Notes: a model not told the origin generated them from the letters alone. Shown: positions 1 through 8,335, numbered from the stretch's first letter. The stretch: DNA of 21,191 nt from an uncultured Chloroflexota bacterium (GCA_937876225.1 CALFIC010000119.1:1-21191); one strand, 5' to 3'. Translations and numbers: made by a program.

Positions 1-2521
1 TTTTGACGATATCAGAGACGGTAGTAGGGATTTTGATCTGGCCTTTGTTGTTATTGCCCCAACCGATGACGCGACCATTACTGAGCAACGCCAGGGTATG
101 ACTCTCACCGGCACTCACAGCGACCACGTTGGTCAAACCGGGGGGGACGCTGGCTTGGCCCGCAGTGTTGTCACCCCAAGCGACGACCGTGCCATCGCCC
201 CGTAGTGCCACGGCGTGGCGATCACCACCGTCGATGGCGACCACATCGGTCAACCCGGCCGGAACGTCGACTTGGCCTTGGAGGTTGCGGCCCCAAGCGA
301 CGACCGTGCCATCGGTACGCAACGCAAAGGCAAAGCGGGCGCCGGCACCGACCGCGCGGATGTCCGTTTGGGCATCAGGAGGGATATTCCCTTCGCCATA
401 GAGGTTTTCACCCCAGGTATAGAGGTTGCCGTTTTCGTCAAGTAGATAGGCGTTGCCGATCGCGGTGGCCACATCGACAAACAGCATGTTGGCGTACTGG
501 GATGGGATGGTTGATTGCTGGATGCCCCGTTCGTTTTGGCCCCAGGTGGCTAGGGTGCCGTTTTGCATCAAGCTGACCACATACAAGTCCCCGATGGCAG
601 CCTTGATTTGGGCAAAGGGCCCGGAAGTCGGAGTATTGGTACGCGTCCTGGTGGCCGTCGGGGTATACGATGGGGTAACGGTGTTGGTGAAACTCGGCGT
701 TGGGGTATCGGTTTCGGTGGGCGTATCAGTTTCGGTGTTGGTGGGGGTATCGGTAATGGTGGGTGTGTAGGTATTGGTTGGTGTATAGGTCGGCGTATAG
801 GTATTCGTGGGGGTGTTGGTGGGCGTATTGGTGGGGGTGTAGGTTTTCGTATAGGTGGGCGTATATGTGTTTGTGGGGGTATTGGTCGGGGTATTGGTGG
901 GCGTGTTGGTGGGCGTATAGGTGTTGGTAGGGGTATTGGTCGGTGTGTTGGTGGGCGTATTGGTTTTGGTATAGGTCGGGGTAAAGGTGTTGGTGGGCGT
1001 ATTGGTATAGGTTGGGGTAGCGGTGTTCGTGGGCGTATTGGTATAGGTTTTGGTCGGGGTATTCGTTACGGTATTGGTAGGAGTTTTGGTTGGAGTATTC
1101 GTTGGGGTATTGGTCTTGGTCGGAGTATTGGTGGGCGTTGGGGTTGGACCGAGGTCGGTAATTGAGTAGACCACGCCGTTTTTGAATGAGTTATCACACA
1201 ACGGATCGGATAAATCCCAATTACCGCCAGTGACGGCATAGTTACTATCAAAGTAGGGACTAGAGCCTTCTTTGGTAGGTGGTGCAAGTTCAAAATAGGC
1301 CCATTCAGTACTTTCAGGCACTTGGTCGTAGATGAAGTTGAGTGGTACTGTTAAGCCACCGACATTATTGGCAGGAATGATGCCGCCGTCATAGTCGCCG
1401 GCAGGGACACTAATTAACCAGACATTAGAACCAGTGGTATGGGTAAAGGTCGTACTCCCAAAAGCGCCAGCGGTAATCGTACCAATAGTAAAGTCACTAT
1501 CACTCACCGCGGGACCAGGATTAAGGGGATTACGGCGCAAGGCAATTTTGGTGTTGGCCGTCACGCGTCCATTGATGCGGATGTTGAGGGCGGTGGGACT
1601 ACTGCCTTCGATGGCGATACGATCGCGCGATGTACCCATGTCGATAAAAGGGGCGATACCAAGGGTGATCTTATCGAGCAAATTACCACACCCAGGACAG
1701 ACCGACTGTATGCCAAAAAATCCCACGTTGCGTACCCCATTCCAACCGCTACTCGGTAGGGTATGGACGCCGCTATAGACTCCCCATCCATTGATGACCT
1801 GGGCAGTGATATTGCTACTGCCGCTCGGGGTCGTTGCACTGGCATTGGTGGCATTGATATTGCTATTAATGGTGGTACTGACGCGGATGATTTCTCGATC
1901 ATAGGTATCAGCAGCGACTGAGCCTGCGGGTAATCCGCTCGGTATCCCAAAGCGTAAAGAGGCAATGTCGGTGCGGTTTGATCCGCCACCATTGTGATAA
2001 AACTGAAATGAAATAACGTCGTTATTAGCGACGCATATAGGTTGATACAAGAATGACGCTACATCCGCATTGAGCGATGCATACCAGGTGCCATCAGGTA
2101 CACGGCCATCTATACGATTCAGCTCGATAACCCGGGCACTGATACCAAACGCACCTCCATTACATTTTTCTTGTACCGATGGGTGTGCCGTATACCAGCC
2201 GCGCATATGTTCTTGTCTGAGATACGACCAATTATTATTGGCGGTGACACAGGTCGAATCGGTGTTTTCAAATGATACATTCGAAAAAATCCGCCCTGCC
2301 CCATTGGCGGTATTAATCGTCGGATTACTCGTGGTTGGCACCCCCGTTTGCGTGGGCGTCAATGCTCGTGGTGCCCGCAAGCGGGCCACGGGTGTACGCG
2401 TCGCAGTAGCATTGGCTGGTGCGGCCTGAGTAGGACGCAATGATATTCCGGAAAGTATATATACACATATACCCACGAAAATGATGATAAATATAATTTG
2501 GTGTTTGAAAATTTGTTGCAT
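1..2521 (-). CDS. Large secreted RCC1-repeat protein with Thr/Pro linker (partial, C-terminus off the left edge)
   Basis: An uninterrupted minus-strand reading frame runs from ATG at 2521 off the window, at least 840 codons. An AGAGGA ribosome site sits just upstream; an in-frame ATG at 2536 lacks one. Residues 1-35 form a signal peptide or anchor with a very hydrophobic Ile/Phe/Val core followed by an Ala/Pro-rich stretch. Residues ~79-197 are beta-rich, with the pattern FEN...GWYTAHP...ELNR...YASLNAD...LYQ seen in surface jelly-roll domains; a second beta-rich part runs to ~450. Residues ~458-631 are a low-complexity linker of TPTN, TYTP and TKT repeats, ending in TETDTP. From ~635 there are at least five RCC1-type blades of ~39 residues (TVVAWGRNLQGQ, TVVAWGDNTAGQ, RVIGWGNNNKGQ). 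A full propeller would need more blades beyond the edge. It probably acts outside the cell as a binding or adhesion protein; the ligand is unknown. Confidence 0.85.
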   Translation of the reverse strand, partial: MQQIFKHQIIFIIIFVGICVYILSGISLRPTQAAPANATATRTPVARLRAPRALTPTQTGVPTTSNPTINTANGAGRIFSNVSFENTDSTCVTANNNWSYLRQEHMRGWYTAHPSVQEKCNGGAFGISARVIELNRIDGRVPDGTWYASLNADVASFLYQPICVANNDVISFQFYHNGGGSNRTDIASLRFGIPSGLPAGSVAADTYDREIIRVSTTINSNINATNASATTPSGSSNITAQVINGWGVYSGVHTLPSSGWNGVRNVGFFGIQSVCPGCGNLLDKITLGIAPFIDMGTSRDRIAIEGSSPTALNIRINGRVTANTKIALRRNPLNPGPAVSDSDFTIGTITAGAFGSTTFTHTTGSNVWLISVPAGDYDGGIIPANNVGGLTVPLNFIYDQVPESTEWAYFELAPPTKEGSSPYFDSNYAVTGGNWDLSDPLCDNSFKNGVVYSITDLGPTPTPTNTPTKTNTPTNTPTKTPTNTVTNTPTKTYTNTPTNTATPTYTNTPTNTFTPTYTKTNTPTNTPTNTPTNTYTPTNTPTNTPTNTPTNTYTPTYTKTYTPTNTPTNTPTNTYTPTYTPTNTYTPTITDTPTNTETDTPTETDTPTPSFTNTVTPSYTPTATRTRTNTPTSGPFAQIKAAIGDLYVVSLMQNGTLATWGQNERGIQQSTIPSQYANMLFVDVATAIGNAYLLDENGNLYTWGENLYGEGNIPPDAQTDIRAVGAGARFAFALRTDGTVVAWGRNLQGQVDVPAGLTDVVAIDGGDRHAVALRGDGTVVAWGDNTAGQASVPPGLTNVVAVSAGESHTLALLSNGRVIGWGNNNKGQIKIPTTVSDIVK
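606..1150 (-). repeat. Degenerate 6/12-bp tandem repeat encoding the TPTN-type linker
   Basis: Read on the minus strand, this stretch is built from ACC-AAT-ACG-CCC and variants (ACC-TAT, ACC-AAA, ACC-GAT, ACC-GAA). It encodes alternating Thr with Pro, Asn, Tyr, Lys, Asp or Glu. All units are multiples of three, so gain or loss of units changes linker length without breaking the frame. This is an extended spacer between the N-terminal beta domains and the RCC1 propeller, a common layout in Chloroflexota surface proteins. Confidence 0.85.
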
Positions 2522-2880
2522 TTTATCCTCTGCCATTCGCGTAACGGCGTTTGCTACGTATATCGATATAATAGCATACAATAAAACTCTGAATGAAAAA
2601 AATAACTGTCTATTTTATAATGGTAATTAAAAATACTAGTATATAAATGTAAATTTATTCGAGCCAAATAATTGCCTATTCAGCAAAAAAATACCATCGA
2701 CTATATATAAAACAATAGCTAAAATCGGAATGATGCAGGTGATTTTTCGGATAAATGTAAGTTACAAAATAATATTACAAAAAATAATCTATATTATTAT
2801 TTTTACAATACGCAATCTACCCTAACTATTTGTGTCGACACGAATAGTTAGGGTAGATTGTGCAATGAATTGGGTGGTGC
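2522..2880. other. AT-rich intergenic spacer without a gene
   Basis: About 360 bases separate the end of the aldolase fusion gene from the start of the RCC1 protein gene, both on the minus strand. The stretch is visibly much more AT-rich than the flanking genes, with runs such as ATAATATTAC, and has no plausible reading frame with a ribosome site. The only clear structure is the palindrome at 2811-2862. The promoter of the RCC1 gene should lie here, but the AT bias gives many weak -10 candidates and I cannot pick one. Confidence 0.6.
2811..2862 (-). terminator. Very long near-perfect palindrome, probable terminator of the aldolase gene
   Basis: Perfect 18-base arms (2813-2830 and 2843-2860) flank a centre that is itself palindromic (GTGTCGACAC). 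The whole 52 bases can pair with only G-T wobbles. It begins 18 bases after the aldolase fusion stop on the minus strand, the right place for a terminator. The following minus-strand sequence (GTATTGTAAAAATAAT) has no clean T-run, so it is not a textbook intrinsic terminator. It could also be a protein-binding or cruciform site. Confidence 0.55.
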
Positions 2881-4944
2881 TTAGCGGGCATAGGCGGCGG
2901 CTACGCCACCATCAACGGTCAGCATGCCGCCGGTGGTGCGGCTAGCCCGAGGGCCAGCAAAAAAGCTGACGGCTTCGGCGATGTCTTCGGGGCGCACGTT
3001 GATTTTGAGGACGGTACGGGCCTTGTAAAAATCCTCGAGCTCTTCGGGTTTGATGCCATAACCGGCGGCGCGGGCTGCCCGCCAGCCGGCATCCCAGATG
3101 CCGCTGCCTTCGAGCACGGCGTCGGGGAGTACCGTGTTAACGCGGACGCCGATGGCGCCACCTTCTTCGGCGAGACAGCGGGCCATGTGGAGCTCGGCGG
3201 CTTTGGCGGCACTATAGGCCACATTGCCCTTGCTGGCCATGACGCTGTTTTTGCTGGCGATGACGATGAGTGAGCCGCCGATTTTTTGTTGTTGCCAGAT
3301 CTTGAAAGCCTCGCGTGAGATGAGGAAGTAGCCTTTGCCCAGTACGTTGAGCATTTTGTCCCAGTCGGCCACGGTGGTTTCGGTGACCGGCTTGGCGATG
3401 GCAAAGCCGGCGTTGTTGACGACGATGTCGACGCCGCCAAAGGCTCGTACAACCTGGTGCATGGCGGCGATGACGGCCTCTTCGCTGGTGACATCGCAGT
3501 GGACGGCGATGGCGCGGCGCATTTTGTAGCTGTCGTTGAGCTCTTTGGCGACGGCTTCGGCTCCGGCGATATTAATGTCAAAAATTGCAATATGGGCGCC
3601 ATCGGCGGCTAAGCGCCGGGCAGTGGCCCGGCCGATGCCACTGGCGGCCCCGGTGACAATTGCTACTTTGCCTGCCAATTCACGGGGTGCCGGTTTGAGT
3701 TTTAGTTTGTATTGCTCGAGGGGCCAATACTCGATGGCAAAGGCTTCGGCAGCACTAAGGCTGGTGTATTCACCCACCGTCATGCTCCCACCAATCACGG
3801 CGATGGCGCGGTGGTAAAGCTGATTGCTGACATCGGCGGCTTGGGCGTCGGCACCTGCGGTTACTATGCCCAAGCCCGGGATGAGGATGATACGGGGGAA
3901 GGGGTTCATTATCACGTCGTCGGCCACTTTGTGGGCCTCGAAGTAGGAGCGGTAGTCGTTGGCGTATTGTGCGACGCCCGTGGTGACAGCGTTGGTGAGA
4001 GCATCGAGGCCTTGGCTGGGATGCCAGTCGACAAACAACGGCAGGCGTTTGGTGTGCACTAAGTGGTCGGGGCAAGCTGCCCCAATCTGGGTGAATTGGG
4101 CAGCGCCTTCGCTGCCGATGAACTCGAGGGCCGTGGGATCACTGTCAATCTGCAAAATCTGACTGCCCTGTTGGCTCAAGGCGCCCCGCAACGTCGGCAG
4201 GATGGCGTTCCACGTGGCAGTTTGGCTGGCGTCATCGAGGGCTGGTATTGCAGCTCCTGCAAAAATCCGCCGACCGTTGCGGGTCTGGGTAATGAACTCT
4301 TCGGCTTCGCCGATGACTTTGATGCTTTGGGCATAACAATCGACGCTACTATCGGCCCATACGGTGACACCATGTTTGCCCATTACCACGAGGTCGGCAG
4401 CCGGGTTGTCACGCACCCCTTCGCCGATTTGTTTGCTGAGGGTGAAGCCAGGGCGAATATAGTCGACCCATACCATGCGCTTGCCCCACAAGCGCTCGCA
4501 CAGAGCCCGGCCATCAGCGGCACAGGCCAGGCTGATGACGGCGTCGGGGTGGGTGTGGTCGACGTGGGCGGCGGGGATAAAGGCGTGGAGCAGGGTTTCG
4601 ATGGATTGACGGGGGCGGTCGGGCAAAAACACACTGCGGTTGAGGTAGGCCACCATCGCTTCGTCGTTCATTTCGTCACGCGCCATCAATGGAGCGATAT
4701 CGGGCATGCGCAAGGCGGCAAAACCGGATTCGCCGATGCTGGCGACATCACTGCCGGAGCCTTTGACCCATAGGACTTGGACGGGACGCCCGGCATGATC
4801 GACTTCCATGGTTTTGGCGCTGGTGTTGCCCCCATAAATGTTGACGACGGTGCGGTCGCTCCCTAGCAGGCGACTGCGATAGACGAGTCCATCGAGTGCC
4901 GCCATGGCCGTGGCGTCAGTGGTGTTCCAACGAAATTGTGGCAT
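2881..4944 (-). CDS. Bifunctional rhamnulose-1-phosphate aldolase / short-chain alcohol dehydrogenase (RhaD-RhaE type)
   Basis: 687 residues. ATG 4944 is chosen because CGAGGAGT lies 7 bases upstream; an in-frame start at 4968 has no ribosome site. Residues ~1-400 are a class II aldolase/adducin domain: GGNTSAK at 38-44, a His cluster HVDHTH at 127-132, and GKHG at 189-192. Residues ~424-687 are a short-chain dehydrogenase: TGAASGIG at 431-438, NNAG at 510-513, and the catalytic pair Tyr577 and Lys581. In this family the aldolase splits L-rhamnulose 1-phosphate to DHAP and L-lactaldehyde and the dehydrogenase oxidises the lactaldehyde. The length is normal for the fusion. No rhamnose isomerase, kinase or transporter lies beside it, so the sugar (rhamnose, fucose or a related deoxy-sugar) is uncertain. 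Confidence 0.9.
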   Translation of the reverse strand: MPQFRWNTTDATAMAALDGLVYRSRLLGSDRTVVNIYGGNTSAKTMEVDHAGRPVQVLWVKGSGSDVASIGESGFAALRMPDIAPLMARDEMNDEAMVAYLNRSVFLPDRPRQSIETLLHAFIPAAHVDHTHPDAVISLACAADGRALCERLWGKRMVWVDYIRPGFTLSKQIGEGVRDNPAADLVVMGKHGVTVWADSSVDCYAQSIKVIGEAEEFITQTRNGRRIFAGAAIPALDDASQTATWNAILPTLRGALSQQGSQILQIDSDPTALEFIGSEGAAQFTQIGAACPDHLVHTKRLPLFVDWHPSQGLDALTNAVTTGVAQYANDYRSYFEAHKVADDVIMNPFPRIILIPGLGIVTAGADAQAADVSNQLYHRAIAVIGGSMTVGEYTSLSAAEAFAIEYWPLEQYKLKLKPAPRELAGKVAIVTGAASGIGRATARRLAADGAHIAIFDINIAGAEAVAKELNDSYKMRRAIAVHCDVTSEEAVIAAMHQVVRAFGGVDIVVNNAGFAIAKPVTETTVADWDKMLNVLGKGYFLISREAFKIWQQQKIGGSLIVIASKNSVMASKGNVAYSAAKAAELHMARCLAEEGGAIGVRVNTVLPDAVLEGSGIWDAGWRAARAAGYGIKPEELEDFYKARTVLKINVRPEDIAEAVSFFAGPRASRTTGGMLTVDGGVAAAYAR

Positions 4945-5044
4945 GAAGATACTCCTCGTGTAATCCAATTGCTAGCACTATACCATTATCGCTCTGGGTT
5001 TGGAGTTGGTTGCGATAGCGTAATCCGTTGTGATTTCGTAATAA

Positions 5045-5298
5045 TCACCGAGTGGGTGATTCGGTGAGGGCATGAATCCACTGCGTCAGCATCATCAAAT
5101 CGACCGGCTGCCTGGTATCGACTTGATAAGTTGGTGTTGGTATGTGTAGGTAGTGAAAATCAATGATTGCCACACGGAGTGTTGGAGGCCGGCTTCACAA
5201 ATCACCGCACAGCCATGGCTCAAAAGGTGTGTTTGTAAGCGCTGCGGGCTGGTGAAAATGATAAGGGGAAGGAATGTGTCATCAAGGTATGATAGCAT
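5045..5298 (-). pseudogene. Possible small frameshifted gene, unknown function
   Basis: A minus-strand frame opens at ATG 5298 with protein-like sequence (MLSYLDDTFLPLIIFTSP) and stops after 67 residues. Near 5115 a shift of one base would continue it as VDTRQPVDLMMLTQWIHAL to a stop at 5045, giving ~84 residues of more natural composition. The junction reads ATCAAGTCGAT where ATCAAAGTCGAT would keep the frame, so loss of one A, real or a sequencing error, would explain it. There is no clear ribosome site, and the start lies just beyond the 5' end of the divergent gene at 5343. It may be a decayed or misread gene, or chance. I recognise no family. Confidence 0.25.
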
Positions 5299-5342
5299 GG
5301 CACGTAGTACAATGAATCTGTCACTCAGAGAGGAGCATGCTA

Positions 5343-6686
5343 ATGTTACACTACCGCCCGATGTCCACCTATCTTTTGCAACACCCCCCCGCCGCGCTTG
5401 CTGCTGCCACGTATGAGGCCCGCATTGCCGCCCTCAAAGCAGCAGCTGACTGTGATTGGGTGGTCGTTTATGGCGACCGCGAACATGTCGCCGACATCAC
5501 CTTTTTAAGTAATTTCGATACCCGCTTCGAAGAAGCCATCCTCGTGCTTGGCCCCAAAAACGCCGTGATTGTCGGCAATGAAGGACTCGGCTATGTGCCG
5601 ATGCTGGGCACTAGCTACGACGTCCATTTGAGTCAGAGTTTGGGCTTGATGGGCCAAGACCGTAGCCGATTCCCACGACTAAGTGCCGTGTTGCGCACCA
5701 TTGGCTTGGCTGCTGGTCAAAAGATCGGCGTGGTGGGCTGGAAGTACCTCGAACCCAACGAACAAGAAGACGATCAGCCGGCCTACGTACCAGCCATGCT
5801 CCTCAGTGCCATCAAAGCGGCCTGCGCAGGTGATTGTACATTGCGTGATGTGACCTACTGTATGAGCCATCCGGTGCATGGACTCCGCTCACAAAACGAC
5901 GCCCCCCAAATTGCCTTGTTTAGCTGGGGCGCCCAACGGGCGGCCTTGGCCGTCGATCGGGTGGTGCGGGGCACGCGGGCTGGGATGAGTGAATACCAGG
6001 CAGCGGCGCTGATGCAATACGAAGGTGACCCGTTGTCGTGCCACGTGATGATGTCGGGCGACCAAACCCAAGTACTGGGGTTACGATCACCCAGTGCGCG
6101 ATTGCTCCAGGCTAATGATGCGGTGACATCGGCGGTGGGCTTTCGTGGTGGCTTGTGTTGCCGGGCAGGTGTGCTCGCTGGTCACGTGGCGACGAGCTAT
6201 CTGACCGAATATGTCGACACCTACATGCAAACCCAGGTGTTGTGGTATGAATCATTGCGAATTGGCATGAGTGGTGGTGAAATCCACAAGCGGGTGATGC
6301 AACGTTTGGCGCATGCCCCGTTTAAGCCGTCACTCAACCCCGGTCATTTGGGAAGCATCGACGAGTGGAGCCATACCCCCATTCGCCCAGATTCTGACGA
6401 TCCGATTCGGTCGGGGATGTTGTTACAATGCGATATTATCCCTGATACCACTCCCGTGGGCACTGCGCTCAACTGCGAAGACACGGTAGTCATCGCCGAC
6501 GCCAATCTACGGGCACAACTTGCCAGCCATTCCCCAGAGTTGTGGCAAGTTATCAAGGCACGCCGTGATTATATGCGTACGGCGTTGGGGATTGTGCTAC
6601 CCGAAGAAGTGCTGCCGTTGTCACTGGCCAATGCTCGCTATGCCCCAGCCTGGTTGCAACCCGACATGGTGTGGGTCAACGAATAA
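5343..6686 (+). CDS. M24 (creatinase/prolidase-fold) family protein, probably lacking canonical metal sites
   Basis: 447 residues. ATG 5343 has AGGAG 7 bases upstream; ATG 5337, two codons earlier, would be only 1 base from it. Residues ~20-190 resemble the N-terminal creatinase-like domain and ~195-440 the C-terminal pita-bread domain of Xaa-Pro peptidases. The C-terminal landmarks remain: NPGHLGS with His335, SGMLLQCDIIP where active enzymes have GM...EP, and NCEDTVVIAD with Glu379. The two Asp residues that normally bind metal (iDxG and sDitR motifs) appear replaced: 259-274 reads DAVTSAVG and LCCRAG. I infer a non-canonical hydrolase or a non-catalytic relative. It stands alone on the plus strand, divergent from the aldolase gene, and ends at a strong terminator. 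Confidence 0.75.
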   Translation: MLHYRPMSTYLLQHPPAALAAATYEARIAALKAAADCDWVVVYGDREHVADITFLSNFDTRFEEAILVLGPKNAVIVGNEGLGYVPMLGTSYDVHLSQSLGLMGQDRSRFPRLSAVLRTIGLAAGQKIGVVGWKYLEPNEQEDDQPAYVPAMLLSAIKAACAGDCTLRDVTYCMSHPVHGLRSQNDAPQIALFSWGAQRAALAVDRVVRGTRAGMSEYQAAALMQYEGDPLSCHVMMSGDQTQVLGLRSPSARLLQANDAVTSAVGFRGGLCCRAGVLAGHVATSYLTEYVDTYMQTQVLWYESLRIGMSGGEIHKRVMQRLAHAPFKPSLNPGHLGSIDEWSHTPIRPDSDDPIRSGMLLQCDIIPDTTPVGTALNCEDTVVIADANLRAQLASHSPELWQVIKARRDYMRTALGIVLPEEVLPLSLANARYAPAWLQPDMVWVNE

Positions 6687-6705
6687 ATACGCGTTGGTGG
6701 ATAGC

Positions 6706-6743
6706 AAACACCCCACACGGATTACGTTCCGTGTGGGGTGTTT
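6706..6743. terminator. Bidirectional intrinsic terminator
   Basis: Perfect 16-base arms (6706-6721 and 6728-6743) with a 6-base loop, bounded by A's on the left and a T-run on the right. It lies between the convergent genes at 5343-6686 and 6756-7379, so it can stop transcription from both sides. Confidence 0.9.
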
Positions 6744-6755
6744 TGTGGGGAAATT

Positions 6756-7379
6756 TTAGGCGATGAGAGCGTTGAACCAGCCGGCAGCCATTTCGACATC
6801 GCTTTGGATTAAGCCATGTTGGGCAGGTTGCCAGGCCATGGTAATCGAGGCGCCGGCATCTTGTAAGAGGCTGTAGAGCGCTTTGCTTTGCTCAGGTGTC
6901 ATGAGTGGGTCGTGTTCACCGTTACTCAAAAACAATCCTTTGCCTGCCAAGTTGGGGAGCGTGGGTGGGACGTAGGTTGCCATCGCCCGCAACAAGATGC
7001 CGCCGCGCAGGGTGCGGGGGTGGAGCAACAGGGTAGCGATGGCGATATTGGCGCCATTGGAATATCCCAGCGCATAGATGTTGTTGGCGGCAAAGCCATA
7101 GTGACTAGCGGCGGCCTCCACAAAGGTGGCGATTTGGCCAGCGCGCACTTGCACGTCTTCGAGATCAAACACCCCTTCAGCGAAGCGCCGGAAAAAGCGT
7201 GGCATACCTCGTTCGCTGACATTGCCACGTAGGCTAAGCACGCCACAGCCAGGGGCAATGGCCTGCACTAATCCGAGCAAGTCCCGTTCGTTGCCACCGG
7301 TACCGTGTAATGCAAGGATGGTAGGCAAATCTGGCGCGGTAGCCGGTTGGTAGAGATGTTGATAAAGGTCTAGGCTCAT
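6756..7379 (-). CDS. Carboxylesterase/phospholipase-family alpha/beta hydrolase (MhqD-like)
   Basis: 207 residues, typical for small single-domain esterases of this family. The oxyanion-hole region is LALHGTGGNE at 22-31. The nucleophile is Ser107 in GYSNGA, the acid Asp157 in NGEHDPLM, and the base His188 in PAQHGL, so the catalytic triad is complete. There is no signal peptide, so it should be cytosolic. Relatives hydrolyse small esters, and some (MhqD) are tied to quinone stress, but the substrate cannot be read from sequence. The ribosome site before ATG 7379 is weak. It lies 94 bases downstream of the DUF1684 gene on the same strand and may be co-transcribed with it. Confidence 0.85.
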   Translation of the reverse strand: MSLDLYQHLYQPATAPDLPTILALHGTGGNERDLLGLVQAIAPGCGVLSLRGNVSERGMPRFFRRFAEGVFDLEDVQVRAGQIATFVEAAASHYGFAANNIYALGYSNGANIAIATLLLHPRTLRGGILLRAMATYVPPTLPNLAGKGLFLSNGEHDPLMTPEQSKALYSLLQDAGASITMAWQPAQHGLIQSDVEMAAGWFNALIA

Positions 7380-7473
7380 TTTGGCTTTCTACTTCCGACG
7401 TCACTTCTATGGATACGACAATCGAACCACGGCGCGCTGATACGTGCGGTGGCGCCATGGAATGACGCCACTA

Positions 7474-8301
7474 CTAGTGATCACCGTGGTATTTTTCGCC
7501 GGCGTTGATGGCAACCGGCAGATGATTCTGGGATGGGGCGATGGGACAGGTGGCATAAATGGTAAAGGCACAGGGAGGGCTGACGGCGCGATTGAAGTCG
7601 ACAGTCACTTTGCCGTTTTGGGGTTCACCAGCCATCAAAAACCGTCCGGCGCCGTAGGTTTCTTTGCCACAGGTGGTATCCCGGAAGTTGAAAAAGAGCC
7701 CTTTGCCCGCTTCGACGGCATCGAGGGTATAGCTTTGGCCAGCGATATCAAAGCGCACATAGCCGGGGCTGGGGGTGTCATCGACATCGCCGAGGACTGT
7801 CAGGATGGGAATGGTTTTGCCGGGCTCATACGCCACAAAGTCGGCTTCGACGCGGTAGGCTGGATCGTAGTCGAACCAGATTCGCCCGGTGAATGCCGCC
7901 CGTACTTCGCTGTTGTGGTCGCGTAAGCGAATCCCGACACGGTGGCCACGGGGCACCACATAAAAGCTCAAATCGCGGTAGATGATGACGTCAGGCTTGT
8001 GCTTGCCGTCGCCATCACCTTGTAGACTGCTACTGTTTGCCGTGGTGAAGCCATTGATGGTGACGGTTTCGCCGGTGGTGAGCTCGATGCTCACGTTGTC
8101 GTTTTCGTCACGGATGAACACGCCTAAGTGGGCGGGGCAGGAATTGGCCGGGAAGACGATGTCTTGGTCTTCGCCCGAGCCAAACGTATTGACGCCCTCT
8201 TTCAACCAAAACAAGCCGGCCAAGGTCAACCAGCCATCATCAGCGCGCATGGCAGCATCTGCTTGCGCTCGCCACGCCAATTCGTCGTGGAGTGTGGTCA
8301 T
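7474..8301 (-). CDS. DUF1684 family protein
   Basis: 275 residues. The start at ATG 8301 is supported by GGAGG five bases upstream. The family pattern is clear: WLTLAGLFWLKEG near the N-terminus, a glycine-rich middle, then FRDTTCGKETYGAGRFL, VDFNRAVSPPCAF, YATCPIAPSQNHLP and a closing GEKYHG. These late motifs are the hallmark of DUF1684 proteins, whose biochemical role is not established. There is no signal peptide or membrane segment, so it is probably cytosolic. A perfect TATAAT lies upstream in the short spacer before the next gene. Its neighbour downstream is an esterase-like hydrolase. Confidence 0.9.
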   Translation of the reverse strand: MTTLHDELAWRAQADAAMRADDGWLTLAGLFWLKEGVNTFGSGEDQDIVFPANSCPAHLGVFIRDENDNVSIELTTGETVTINGFTTANSSSLQGDGDGKHKPDVIIYRDLSFYVVPRGHRVGIRLRDHNSEVRAAFTGRIWFDYDPAYRVEADFVAYEPGKTIPILTVLGDVDDTPSPGYVRFDIAGQSYTLDAVEAGKGLFFNFRDTTCGKETYGAGRFLMAGEPQNGKVTVDFNRAVSPPCAFTIYATCPIAPSQNHLPVAINAGEKYHGDH

Positions 8302-8335
8302 GAAAACCTCCGTAAGACAATAAAATTACTCTGGT

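Noticed and set aside
606..1150. Phase-variable microsatellite
   Set aside because: All repeat units are multiples of three bases, so slippage changes linker length but cannot switch the frame on and off.
563..1165. Plus-strand frame encoding a Gly/Arg/Ile-rich 200-residue protein
   Set aside because: It is the antisense shadow of the Thr/Pro/Asn linker on the minus strand; the composition follows from the repeat and there is no ribosome site.
2522..2880. Insertion sequence remnant in the AT-rich spacer
   Set aside because: There is a palindrome but no transposase fragment, no terminal repeats at the spacer ends and no target duplication visible.
2919..3602. Minus-strand frame of 227 residues overlapping the dehydrogenase domain
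   Set aside because: Pro/Ser/Ala-rich shifted-frame product of the same GC-rich gene, no motifs.
4063..4773. Plus-strand frame of 236 residues opposite the aldolase gene
   Set aside because: The minus-strand frame has a full set of aldolase and dehydrogenase motifs; the plus frame has no recognisable domain.
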